Source: Rhynchopus euleeides (Eukaryota; Euglenozoa; Diplonemea; Diplonemida; Diplonemidae). From it: a stretch of 64,000 nucleotides of DNA. The stretch spans positions 62,001 through 126,000 of the forward strand of contig OY723281.1 of NCBI GenBank assembly GCA_963210315.1. The letters run 5' to 3'. The notes under the pieces are model-generated. The model saw only the letters and a program-made list of their open reading frames with translations. It did no database searches and was not told where the DNA came from. The translations under genes and the position numbers were made by a program. This document shows, one piece after another, positions 1 through 10,378 of this stretch; position 1 is the stretch's first letter, and the number at the start of each line of letters is the position of its first letter.

Positions 1-2680
1 GGGGAGGGGGGGGGGGGGGGAAATTCGTTTTAGAAAACAAAATATTCATCACGTTCCGTCACGTCCGTCAGCATACACACTCACCTCACACATTCGTATA
101 CACTAAACGCTTCATCTCTTGTTCAAGCCTTCATCATCACGTGGTCGTAGCTCACCCCACGCGGCACTCACTTGGCATATAGTCAAGTGGTTCCGTCAGG
201 CTCTGGTTCTGTTCCATTACCAGGCTCCCCTGGCTGCGATTGTGAGACCTCCGTTCTGTCCGTCTCTGATTTCCCTGGTGGCCCCGTCTCCCGCTCACCA
301 TCCACCCCTTCACCACCCGTCTGAGACAGAAAAATATCAGGGGAGGCAGGCACCGAGGGCGATATCTGTGCCGGAGGGGCACCCAACAACAAGGGAAGTT
401 CCACAGCAGGTTCCGTGGCTGACGCCTGTATCTGAGAGCCGCTCACTACCGAGGCAGGTTCTGCACGCTGCCTCTTTGATTGCGGCCCCTTGGGCTTTGG
501 CGTCACCCGATCCTCCGGGAGAATGACTACAAGGGCTGAAGAAGTCGCAGCCACTGTATCAAGTTGCGGTTGGCTTTCAAACAGGTCCTTCGACTCTTCA
601 CTCGTTTCGTCACTGCCACTCACTTCGTCTCGGTCCCTCTTCTTCTGGGCCGTATGAACAACTAATTGCCCTTGCTCAGGCTTCGGTTGCAACAAACGGG
701 GTTGGTCCGTCCCTTGCACCCGTGCTGGGGCGTCCTGCGACTGTATTTGCAGCTGCTTGTTCTCAGACACCTCCAACGCTGACTGCAGGGACAATGCCAA
801 GTTGTTTTGTTGCACGATGAAATCCTTCTGCCGCGCCATTTCTTTCGCCATGGTCATGCCTTGGCGCAGCTGGTGCTGCACCTGCTTAACCAACATGGCC
901 TTATCCTGATTCTGTTGTTCGTGTAGGCCCTCCTGGATCTGCATATGTTGCTCCTGCATCCCCAGTTGGTCACGGAGTGCCTTCTCATTTTGCATGCTCG
1001 CCGACACGTGAAATTCCAAAAGCATCTTATCTTGCTGTGTACCTTTCAAAGCATTCTCTGTCTGTTCAAGTAAGCGCTGTTGGGATTCTCCCTGAGACGA
1101 GTAGCTGCGGGCCTTGGACTCCACACGTTGCAGTTCCTGGGTGAGGACCGCTTTTTCGTGGGTCGCCTGTGCCCTCAACGCTTCTACCTCCGCCTCTCTT
1201 TCAACACCAAGCTCTTTCATAAAAGCCAACGCAGAGTCTTGCTTATGGAGCTGTCCCTTTAACACGGCCATCTCCTGTCGTTGTTGATTCAAACGGTCCG
1301 CTTTGGCCTGTGCCTCGTTCGCCACCTTTTCCTTCTCCTCATTCACCCTCTTTATCTCACTCTCTGCCTTTGCCAAAGCTTTCTCCTTCTCCACGACTGA
1401 CCTCTCATGATCCTCTGCTGCTCTTTTTTGCTCTGCCTCTCGCACCTCTATCGCCTCTTGGAGTTCCTTCCGGCATAGACTGACGAGCGTCTTCGTTTGC
1501 TCCTCGGTCCGATACCTATCAAGGACTTCCGTGATTTCACTACACAAAGCAAAACGTGCTAGGGCTTCTTCTTCCACAACATGCGCCCGCTCTGCACTTT
1601 CCTCCATTTCCAAAGTCCTGCGTTCCAAAGTCAGGTATTCCTCCCCGCGCTGCTGGGGTGGTTCCTGTGGTTCATTCAAAACAATGGCACTCTTGGGGAC
1701 GGTGGCATCCTGCAGCTTTTGCATTATGTCTTCCGTGTTTCCCGTGAGCCCAGGTTGTTGTGTGGGAGATACATATACTTCTGGCGAGTTGGGCATGCTA
1801 ACCTTCTCCTCCTGAGGGGCATCCTTATCACAATACACGAGGATGGTCGACTCCTTCTCAAGGAAACCCCTGAAGGCATCCATTTCCTCAGCTGTGTTGG
1901 CCACAGTCACGGTGTTGTCGTCAAACAAGGCCATGGCATCCGTGCCACAGCTGATAAAACGGTAATGGCCTCCGTGCGGGGTATTTCCTCTGTGCAGGAC
2001 TGCACCCGTGAGGCGGTACCTTGTAAAGGAAGGCTTCCCTCCGTTATTTCCACTCGACATCAGCAAGTCCGTGTCAATGTTGATCGCTCGAGTCTTGCGC
2101 TCATACATGACACCGTTGCCAACTCTGAGTGTTTTGAAGCGCCAGAGTCGTATAAACAAGTGTGTCGGGAGAGATGTGATTTGCACCGACTTTGTCGCCC
2201 GTTGTTTGTTTGGGGCACACATTTCGCACTCGTAATTAAGCACTTCTTCAGGCATCAGGCTTTCGCAAATTCTGTCGGCCAAAGTCACACCTGTTTTCCC
2301 GGGGTTGTTGAGTGGGACTGACAGTAGGGACAACTGTTCCTCCCTCCCCGTGACATTCTTGCAATTTTGGCATGCCATGCTTGTGAATGTCCTCACTTCA
2401 GGGATCCATGACTGTACTGTCGGTTGGTCCATCGTCCTGAGGTGTTCATTCAGCATTCTCCATTCTGCTTCCAGTGTTGGGACAACCCCCAGACAATACG
2501 CTTCATCCGCGCAATGCTGCTCCCTTGTCTGGAACATACTGTGGATGGCTGTTTGCAACACGGACACTGAATGATCTGTGCGACTCCTGGTGTACATGGA
2601 GTACAATCCCATGAGTATGGGGGTTAGGCCGAGTCCGTTTGAAACAAACTTGCATGCACTGCCTAGGGTAGCTGGAAGTT
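1..2680 (-). mobile_element. PLE-USP retroelement copy 1, 5'-truncated
   Basis: The minus strand carries the 3' part of the same element found at 10290-20771 and 33961-38750: a USP/coiled-coil ORF, a 3' UTR of about 150 nt, then a C-tract (the G-run at 1-20), running off the window edge. The 5' end is truncated inside the USP domain. At 2677-2685 the element is joined through a run of eight T (minus strand) to WD40 coding sequence. Five-prime truncation is typical of target-primed reverse transcription. Confidence 0.75.
183..2678 (-). pseudogene. USP (peptidase C19)/coiled-coil protein of PLE copy 1, N-terminally truncated
   Basis: The protein is nearly identical to the intact copy at 15303-17999 but lacks the start and the catalytic Cys box. 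An in-frame TAA sits right at the junction with WD40 sequence, and the first internal Met is at 2612. It keeps the paired CxxC zinc motifs (ACQNC and ECEMC), the His box (HRGN..HGGHYRF), the FDDNTV aspartate motif, a coiled coil of about 300 residues rich in E/K/Q, and a Ser/Pro/Glu tail with basic KKRDRDE and SKRQR patches that could act as nuclear signals. Without the nucleophile Cys it cannot be an active protease. The ORF stays open for 809 codons, so the truncation is recent. Confidence 0.8.
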
Positions 2681-3487
2681 AAAAAAAACAGCCTTGCCCT
2701 GACCATCCAGCACTGTGGCGCTCGGTGTGCCCTTAAAGTCCCACACACGCACTTTGCTTTCGTGGTCTCCGGACACCAGACGTCCGCAGTGTGTCCACGC
2801 TGCACTGTACACGCGGGTGTTGTTGTGGTGCAGCATGCACACCTCCTCCCAATTATGTCTTGGTATCAAGGTTTAAGAATGTGTAAATTCCTGCAGAACT
2901 TACAAGTTTTGCTTGTCACAACATTGGGGGGGGGGGGGGGTGATGTTGTGGTGCAGCATGCACACCTCCTCCCAAGTTGAAGTCAGCCACACGCAGATGG
3001 TGCCGTCAAGAGAGCACGTTGCCAACCACGTCCCACAGACAGAGAACGCAGGGCAAGAAATAGGATCGGCGCCGTGTGTTAAGTCCGCCACCACAGCAGC
3101 GGTGGTGGTGTCAAACACAGTGATGTACCCGTTGTTGTAGTAACCCACAGCACACAGCGTCCCACACCTCGACAGTGTGATGTGCCGTATCTTGCCGCCA
3201 CGGGTCGATGAGTAGACTGCGGGAGCCTTGACGATGGGCCAGCGTGGGACGAGCTGGACAGCACCCCCGTCCTCCAGACCCGTGTCGGCAACGCGCTGTG
3301 CATCGTCCAGCTCCTCCTCACACCCTTCGATGTGTGCTGCGACGTTTTCAGCCTCGCGGACTGGGTTGATAGAACCCGGGAACATCTCGTTGAGCGCATC
3401 CGCCTTCAGCCCGACCACGGTCCCGCCTTCCGGAACACCGACGACACAGCTGTGCCCGCTCTCGCGATGACGGACAGACACTTCCAT
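2676..3487 (-). pseudogene. WD40 propeller gene A, interrupted and truncated
   Basis: This is a WD40 family member starting at ATG 3487 (MEVSVRHRESG). It has the family N-terminal module (cap sequence with an EGCEEELDDAQRV acidic stretch), then blades ending ITVFDT, ICVWLTS and VRVWD. It is interrupted at 2853-2943 by a 91-bp insertion flanked by 32-bp direct repeats, and its 3' half is replaced by PLE copy 1 at about 2680. Upstream the frame stays open through KPEQLVAEV, conserved in the 59253 and 23604 paralogs, so an upstream exon is likely. Not functional as it stands. Confidence 0.8.
2853..2943 (+). mobile_element. Short S element with 32-bp target duplication
   Basis: The 91-bp insert begins TTATGTCTTGG and ends in a G-run. 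The WD40 sequence at 2821-2852 is repeated exactly at 2944-2975 (starts TGTTGTGGTGCAGC, ends CTCCTCCCAA), a 32-bp direct repeat. The same insert sequence recurs at 28347-28432, there joined to the R repeat. No coding capacity. The mechanism is unknown; the long duplication fits staggered-nick retro-insertion better than a cut-and-paste transposon. Confidence 0.65.
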
Positions 3488-4814
3488 GACTTCGGCGACC
3501 AGCTGCTCAGGTTTTCTGGAGAATGTGGGGGTGTGTGCAGTGTGCGATGGTGGGGACAAAGAGAGTGGCAAAGTGGGATCAACACGGATTGTCTGACAGA
3601 GCGAAGGGCAAGTCTCAGGTGTGCATTGCAAAGGTGGAGAGGGGGGCTTCGTGAGGGAGGGGAGGGGGTGTGGAGCAGTCTGCAGAGAGAGCACTGCGTC
3701 AGTCATTTGCCCTCTTCCCATCTCAGAGGCCCCAAGCATCTTCTCAGGCGAGATCAGCACCTTCCACGTCGTCCCGGGAACCGCTTCGTATACCTTGCGC
3801 TTCCCCCTCCGGTGGTGGTGCGGATTGTCGGGGGCCACGCTGCACCAACCACGGTGCACACACACACAGGCCCACCCCACAAAGGGACGAGCCCTCACGC
3901 AAAAGGATACCGAAACACGCTAAATCCACCTCACACCACCAACCACACACAGACTGTTGCGAACACGCAGACACATGCACCATCACACCCAAGCTCCCCA
4001 ACTGACCTCCACATGTGGTCAGCAACACACGTGAGTCTCAAGAGAGCAAGGCCCGCTGTATCTGTCACACAAACAGGTTCCGAGACGCTGATTCGGCTGA
4101 AGGTGCAACACACGAACACAAACACTGCACTCAGGTGAAACGGAAGAGTGTTAGAGAGGGAGACTACGTGCGGGAGGGGACTGACCCGGGTTTGGGATGT
4201 GGTGGAGAAAACGCGACTGTTGTCAGGTGTGCATCGAGAGGGGGGCTTCGTGAGGGAGGGGAGGGGAGGGGAGGGGGTGTGGAGCAGTCTGCAGGGAGAG
4301 CAGGCGGGTTTACGCTGACAGTCACACAAGTTGCAAGTCTTCCTCCTGGGGGCGGGACATCGGGCGCGACAAGGGCATCCGCCTCTCTCCTAACGGCAGA
4401 TGGGACATGAGGGGGCAGGAAGGTGAACTTGGGGGAGGGGGTGTGGAGCAGCCTGCAGAAAAGAGCACTGCTTCACTCATTTGCCCTCTTCGCATCTCAG
4501 ATGCAAACGCACATACTGCCTCCAAACAGAGCAGGAGTCAGGTGGTGCTGCGAGATGTGCTTCGAGGCAAGAAAGCAACCAAAAATAGTACTCCTTCCGC
4601 TGTACTAAGAGAAAAACCCTGCCCAGCAACTGCAGTGAAGCAGCTCCGGGCTCCTCTTCGTTGAGCGCACACTCCTCCGAGAAAGTCCTTATTTCAAAGA
4701 GGTGAGGCGAAGGGGCAAACAGGAGGGGAGCGGCTGACAGAGAGAGGCTGTCCACAGACTCCTCAGGCACCACCGGAGGAAAGGAAGGGTGCACGGGGAA
4801 GAGGGGGGGGGGGG
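3488..4814. other. Intergenic spacer with repeated G-rich blocks
   Basis: No gene was recognised. A block reading TGAGGGAGGGGAGGGGG, then TGTGGAGCAGTCTGCAG and an ATTTGCCCTCTTC-type segment, occurs at about 3640-3720, 4245-4310, 4425-4500 and again at 9505-9580. It lies 5' of WD40 gene A, so it could be promoter or first-intron sequence. This is inferred from position only. Confidence 0.4.
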
Positions 4815-6022
4815 TAGGGGGGGTCAAATGGGGGTGACAAACACGATTTTTCAAAAAACCGGCGCAGAGGCCCCAAAGGCCCCCGTAAACCCTCCAAACC
4901 CCCCCAGATCGGTCCGGAAACCCATCGAACCCCACTTTTCCACCATTCCGGGCACCTCAGGTGCCCGAATTGGGGTACCTAAATTTTGTGCCACCGTTTG
5001 GTACCGTACAGTGCCACTGTGTGGGAGGTTGGAAAAGAAAATGCCCCAACACACCACATCTGAGGGTTGCAATGCATGTTGCTTGCCAACCACGTCATCC
5101 GGTGGGTGTCAGGCGCTATGTAGGTGGCATTAGCCAGGTCTTCGATGTGTTCTGGCTTGTATATATACCTCCCTGCCTGCGGCACAGGCACTGCCTTTGT
5201 CCCCCACACCAGCCACAGAGAGCGTATTGTACTCGGTCCACGGTTGCTGATTCATTGTGATGCGTTGTATCCTCGAGTGAACGTCACACACTAGTGGCAC
5301 CACCACCCGCCATCCGAGAGCTGTATTGACTTTGCGCGATTCCGTTGTATTCACCTCGCCACGCATATTGCACCGTTCAGTACCAGTGCTCTTGGGCCAG
5401 GCAAAGTAGACCGCAGCAACTACCAATTCTGGCACAATGGGTACCACGACAGCGCACTTCATGTGTTCCCGGAATGTACAGCTCGTGTTGCAACAGTCGT
5501 TGTCAACACATCCCGGTTGTGGAGCACTGCTGCACAGGAATCACACGATCATCTGGACTGTTCCGTACCTACAGGCAGCCTCCCGGTGCATGGTGGCAGG
5601 GAGGTATATATACAAGCCAGAACACATCGAAGACCTGGCTAATGCCACCTACATAGCGCCTGACACCCACCGGATGACGTGGTTGGCAAGCAACATGCAT
5701 TGCAACCCTCAGATGTGGTGTGTTGGGGCATTTTCTTTTCCAACCTCCCACACAGTGGCACTGTACGGTACCAAACGGTGGCACAAAATTTAGGTACCCC
5801 AATTCGGGCACCTGAGGTGCCCGGAATGGTGGAAAAGTGGGGTTCGATGGGTTTCCGGACCGATCTGGGGGGGTTTGGAGGGTTTACGGGGGCTTTGGGG
5901 CCTCTGCGCCGGTTTTTTGAAAAATCGTGTTTGTCCACGTAAAAGGGTGGCATTTTACTGTCATGTTATTGGTTTATTTCTGTGTACAGATACACACTGC
6001 TGATTCGCTTGTCGGGTGGGGG

Positions 6023-6366
6023 GGGGGGAAAAAAGGGGGAAAGAACCATATCAAAAGACATAGCAAAAACGGGGGTTGGGGGAGGGGGGGGGGGGGGGAA
6101 ATGGTTGAGAAAAAACATACATCAGGGGTGGGGGCGTTCTGTTATGGTTTTTGTTTCATTCGTGTGTTCGTTCTGAAGACAAGATAATGGAAACAAAAGG
6201 GAAAACAGGCATGCCCCTCACCACTCAGCGTATCTGCAGAGCCATGTGCACGTACGTACACTCTGGGTACACATCGCCGCTCTGCCTTGGGAACAGAGAA
6301 TGGGGTTTAACACGCTGAACTCCTTTGTGTAAACACCATTGGGTAGGCGGTCACATTCTCAGGTTC
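6023..6366 (-). repeat. R repeat (PLE 3' region), copy a
   Basis: Lies between the C-tract after the USP 3' UTR and the V terminus. Nearly identical to 14784-15118. Contains the M module at about 6208-6320. Confidence 0.65.
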
Positions 6367-6550
6367 CGGGGGGAGGGGGGGGGGGGGGAAATTCGTTTTA
6401 GAAAACAAAATATTCATCACGTTCCGTCACGTCCGTCAGCATACACACTCACCTCACACATTCGTATACACTAAACGCTTCATCTCTTGTTCAAGCCTTC
6501 ATCATCACGTGGTCGTAGCTCACCCCACGCGGCACTCACTTGGCATATAG

Positions 6551-6942
6551 TCAAGTGGTTCCGTCAGGCTCTGGTTCTGTTCCATTACCAGGCTCCCCTG
6601 ACTGCGATTGTGAGACCTCCGTTCTGTCCGTCTCTGATTTCCCTGGTGGCCCCGTCTCCCGCTCACCATCCACCCCTTCACCACCCGTCTGAGACAGAAA
6701 AATATCAGGGGAGGCAGGCACCGAGGGCGATATCTGTGCCGGAGGGGCACCCAACAACAAGGGAAGTTCCACAGCAGGTTCCGTGGCTGACGCCTGTATC
6801 TGAGAGCCGCTCACTACCGAGGCAGGTTCTGCACGCTGCCTCTTTGATTGCGGCCCCTTGGGCTTTGGCGTCACCCGATCCTCCGGGAGAATGACTACAA
6901 GGGCTGAAGAAGTCGCAGCCACTGTATCAAGTTGCGGTTGGC
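6551..6942 (-). pseudogene. C-terminal tail of the PLE USP/coiled-coil protein
   Basis: About 130 codons are identical or nearly so to the C-terminal tail of the copies at 183 and 15303 (starting QPQLDTVAATSSALVV, then the SKRQR basic patch, ending EPEPDGTT). The upstream sequence in frame is unrelated flanking DNA. No catalytic part remains. One difference from copy 1 is SQSQSGEP for SQSQPGEP. Confidence 0.8.
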
Positions 6943-6957
6943 ATTTGACCCCCCCTA

Positions 6958-7376
6958 GGGGGGGGGGGGTGGGCGGTGGGGGAAAGGACAAGGAAGAGAG
7001 GTAGCTTCCGCTGCCTCACCAGACGTGTCTTGGTTCCTGGGAACCCCCGTGTTTAGCCCCCCCGCCCCCTCTTACCCCCTGTGTTAAAGCCGCCCCCCTG
7101 GGTGTTCTGTTCTCTCTGCTCGGAAGCACCTTGCGAGTGGGTGAGGGGGTGAGGGAGATGCTGGAGATTCACGGCACTACCCCACACCACCTGTCCCCAC
7201 CTGCCACCCTGCTGCAGCAGCTGTCAATCAGCCACACGTCCTGCCGTCCCGCCCCAGGCAGCAACAGAGCAGAGGTCAGGTGGTGATGTGTTGCGAGGCT
7301 AGCAAGCAAGACAGTGCATAACAACATCCGAACACACAAGGCAGGGAGCAGGGTCCGAGGTGGCGAGACACTGCAC
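6958..7376. other. Spacer downstream of WD40 gene B
   Basis: No gene seen. It starts in a G-tract. The part around 7105-7300 (TCTCTGCTCGGAA, then GCGAGTGGGTGAGGG) resembles 21640-21870, which lies in the same position downstream of WD40 gene E. It is therefore a duplicated 3' flank of the WD40 family. Confidence 0.45.
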
Positions 7377-9064
7377 TCAAGGTGAAGCAGAAGACACAGC
7401 ACGCACAGAGACTGAAGTGTTGTTCGTTGGTGTGAAGACCCACATCCCGCAGAGGCTGAGTGCAACACCCTCACCCTCACCAGCCTCTGAGTCCACCTTC
7501 CCCAGACGCTCACCTGTGCTGAGGCGGTACAGTCTGGTGTCGCTGAAGACGTACTTGACTGCAACAACATCACCTGGCTGTGACACAGCAAGTGAGTAGG
7601 GCTCGTGGTCCAGTTGCACAGTACGCAGGCAGCTGAGGGAGGTTGTGCACCACACCTTGAGTGACATGTCGTAAGAGCACGACACCAGGTGCTGCTCGTC
7701 CTGAGTCAGGGCGACGTCCATCATCAAATCAGTGTGGCCATCCAGGGTGTGTGTGTGTGTGAGGGTGCTGATGTCCCACACACGGATGGTCTTGTCATAT
7801 GACCCGCTGAAGATCCTCGTGCCCGACACAGCAATGCTGCGAACACGCCTGCTGTGACCCTCCAGCACTGTGGCGCTCGGTGTGCCCTTCAAGTCCCACA
7901 CACGCACTTTGCCGTTGTCGTCTCCGGACACCAGACGTCCGCAGTGTGTCCACGCTGCACTGAACACCTTGGTCTAGCAGTGCAGCACGTACACCTCCTC
8001 CCAAGTTGAAGTCAGCCACACGCAGATGGTGCCGTCAAAAGAGCACGTTGCCAACCACGTCCCACAGACAGAGAATGCAGTACAAATAATCGTCTGGTTG
8101 CCGTGTGTAATGAACGCAGTGGGAGAAATAGTCTGGTAAATCATCGGCTTGTTGCTGTGTGTTAAGTCCGCCACCACAGCAGCGGTGCTGGTGTCAAACA
8201 CAGTGATGTGTCCGTTGTTGAAGTAACACACAGCACACAACGTCCCACACCTCGACAGTGTGATGCGGAGTGTCTTGCCGCCATGGGTCGATGAGTAGAC
8301 TGCGGGAGCCTTGACGATGGGCCAGCGTGGGACGAGCTGGACAGCACCCCCGTCCTCCAGACCTGTGTCGGCAACGCGCTGTGCATCGTCCAGCTCCTCC
8401 TCACACCCTTCGATGTGTGCTGCGACGTTTTCAGCCTCGCGGACTGGGTTGATAGAACCCGGGAACATCTCGTTGAGCGCATCCGCCTTCAGCCCGACCA
8501 CGGTCCCGCCTTCCGGAACACCGACGACACAGCTGTCACCGGTCCCCGTGTGATGGACAGTCACATCCACGGTGGGGCCGTCCATCCCTGTGGTGGGGGT
8601 GGTTGGGAGGAGGTGAGGTGTCGAGATCCTTGTCGGGTCGCAAGCTTGCACACAACCAGAACAAGACACGCACAGCTCAAGTGCGGAAGAACTATCAGAA
8701 GGCAACCTCTCCTTCACAGCCACAACAGTTCTGATGACACTCCAATTGCACTGTCAGGTTGACACTTCCCCACACGGAAACACACACGAAACATGTTCCT
8801 TGCATTGGGTGCTGCCATACTCTTGCTGCTGGGTTCGACACCTGCGGGCTCTGTGGGGTTGGTGGCGAGCACCTTCTCCACAACTGGGCCCCCCTCCGCC
8901 GCGATGCCCCCCTCCAGGGACCCACCCACAGCACCCGGGGTCGCAGGCGATTGCACCGGGCAGGCCGTGACGCGACGCCGCTTCGACGCGCTCTGTGGGG
9001 GAGTGCCCGGCTCCGCTGCGGGGGGCGTCACGCACCTCCCCTTCTTCCCGCCCCTCGCAGACAT
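7377..9064 (-). pseudogene. WD40 propeller gene B, one in-frame stop and one frameshift
   Basis: Exon 1 starts at ATG 9064 (MSARGGKKGRC, then the basic SKRRRV). Exon 2 is expected to start near 8587, just before MDGPTVDVTV (ATG 8585). Exon 2 has all propeller blades through the family C-terminus AVSSASP at 7377. Two lesions are visible. A TAG at 7974-7976 falls between EEVYVLHC and TKVFSAAW, where paralogs read LHHNNTRVYSAAW. Near 8805 exon 1 has one extra C relative to paralogs F and K, which breaks the splice phase. The intron region also has a 47-nt indel relative to K, as expected for non-coding sequence. Confidence 0.75.
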
Positions 9065-9796
9065 GGTGACGGGAGGAGGCTGTGTGGGTGGTGGTGTGCG
9101 CGTGGGGTGGTGTGCCCCACACGCCCTGCTGCGGTGGTGGCGCTGTTGGACAATGAATCACAATACCCCTGTGCTGCAGGCAAGAAGAGGAAGCCAGGAT
9201 ATGTCGGTGTGCAATGGCGGGAACCTAAGATCGCCTCTGTATAGATCAGCACTGTGGGGTATGTGGTGCGTCTGCGCAAGAGGGGAGGGCCACTTAGGAG
9301 GCTGTGTGAACCAGAGGCAGCAACGGGTGGGTGAGGGGGCAGCTGTCCGCAGTAGACTGTATGACTGTCGCTACGTCCGGGGGACCCGTGAGGAAAGCCA
9401 CCACCGCAGCCGGACTGCTGAATGGCGGTGAGTGACCCACACCGATGCTTCAGCTGGTTCCCCCTTCGTCTCAGGTGTGCACTGCAAAGGTGGAGAGGGG
9501 GGCTTCGTGAGGGAGGGGAGGGGGGTGTGGAGCAGTCTGCAGGGAGAGCACTGCGTCAATCATTTGACCTCTTCTCATCTCAGATGCAAACGCACAGCTG
9601 CCTCTGCTGCGAGATTTGCCCGCTTCTCATCAAAGGTGCAAACGCATCAGCTCCGTCCAAACAGAGCAGAGGTCAGGTCCTGCTCTGTTTGGCGAGGCTC
9701 GAAAGGAAGAGAGTGACAGAGCACAAGGAACACGCAAGCAGGTGCAAAAAGGACACCAAACACGAAGGCAGGGAACACGGTGACGAGACACTGCAC
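9065..9796. other. Spacer upstream of gene B and downstream of gene fragment C
   Basis: No gene recognised. The part at 9290-9440 (GGGGGACCCGTGAGGAAA, then GCCGGACTGCTGAATGG) matches spacers at 24130-24260 and about 59780-59905. The G-rich block of the 3.6-4.5 kb spacer recurs at 9505-9580. Confidence 0.4.
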
Positions 9797-10289
9797 TCAG
9801 GGTGAAACGGAAGACACAGCACACACAGAGACTGAAGTGTTGTTGCACGTTGGTGTGAAGACCCACCTCCCGCAGAGGCTGAGTGCAACACCCTCTGAAT
9901 AACCTTCTGAGTCCACCTTCCCCAGACACTCACCTGTGCTGAGGCGGTACAGTGGGGAGGCCGAGGAGCTGCTTCTGACGACAACAACATCACGTGGCTG
10001 TGACACAGCAAGTGAGGTGAGAAATCTGTCCAGTTGCACAGTACGCAGGCAGCTGAGGGAGGTTGTGCACCACACCTTGAGTGACTTGTCGGAAGAGCAC
10101 GACACCAGGTGCTGCTCGTCCTGGGTCAGGGCGATGCCGTACACACTATGAGTGTGCTCATCCAGGGTGTGTGTGTGTGTGAGGGTGCTGATGTCCCACA
10201 CACGGATGGTCATGTCACCTGACCCGCTGAAGATCCTCGTGCCCGACACAGCAATGCTGTGAACAGTGTCGCTGTGACCCTCCAGCACT
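9797..10289 (-). pseudogene. WD40 gene C/D, 3' half (split by a 10.5-kb insertion)
   Basis: This is the C-terminal part of a WD40 propeller from LEGHSDTVHSIAV through RIFSGSGDMTIRVWD, DKSLKVWC and the terminal AVSSVSP. It begins exactly where the 5' half at 20772-21434 ends. Both sides carry ACCCTCCAGCACT (10277-10289 and 20772-20784), a 13-bp target duplication. The two halves were therefore one minus-strand gene before the retroelement inserted. Confidence 0.85.
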
Positions 10290-10307
10290 CTACTGTCATG
10301 TTATTGG

Positions 10308-10313
10308 TTTATT
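10308..10313 (-). promoter_or_regulatory. AATAAA near the PLE 3' end
   Basis: The complement reads AATAAA, 18-23 nt before the element's 3' boundary at 10290. The same arrangement is found at 5973-5978 in copy 1b. A plausible polyadenylation signal, although no poly(A) tail is present at the insertion. Confidence 0.45.
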
Positions 10314-10378
10314 TCTGTGTACAGATACACACTGCTGATTCGCTTGTCGGGTGGGGGGGGGGGAAAAAAAACATGGTC

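Larger units (their letters stand above)
5956..6942 (-). mobile_element. PLE-USP retroelement copy 1b, severely 5'-truncated
   Basis: Minus strand, 5' to 3': the last part of the USP/coiled-coil ORF (stop at 6551), 3' UTR, C-tract (6367-6390), R repeat, second C-tract, and the V terminus with AATAAA (complement of 5973-5978). Flanking TGGCATTT occurs at 5948-5955 and 6939-6946, an 8-bp duplication that partly overlaps element sequence. This copy shows the uninterrupted order USP - R - V, which identifies V as the element's 3' end. Confidence 0.7.
4817..6955. mobile_element. Inverted-repeat DNA transposon (MITE-like) interrupted by PLE copy 1b
   Basis: Termini are the perfect inverted pair GGGGGGGTCAAATG (4817-4830) and CATTTGACCCCCCC (6942-6955), each flanked by TA, consistent with a TA target duplication. 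Nearly perfect arms of about 341 bp follow at 4836-5177 and 5595-5935. They start GACAAACACGATTTTTC, include a TATATATA, and differ by about one base at the ends I compared. PLE copy 1b (5956-6942) lies in the right end with its own 8-bp direct repeat TGGCATTT. Without it the element is about 1.15 kb. The 420-bp core has one 110-codon minus-strand ORF (5130-5462) with no recognisable domain. Confidence 0.7.

Noticed and set aside
1581..2321. 246-codon plus-strand frame opposite the USP gene (also at 16701-17441 and 35381-36148)
   Set aside because: Antisense shadow of the USP catalytic region; no domain, and it varies with the sense protein.
5130..5462. 110-codon ORF as transposase of the long-arm element
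   Set aside because: Too short, extends into the inverted arm, and shows no DDE or other transposase motif.
7974..7976. TAG in WD40 gene B as a reassigned or readthrough codon
   Set aside because: Intact paralogs have no TAG at this position, E has a different TAG, and B also carries a frameshift in exon 1, so simple decay explains it.
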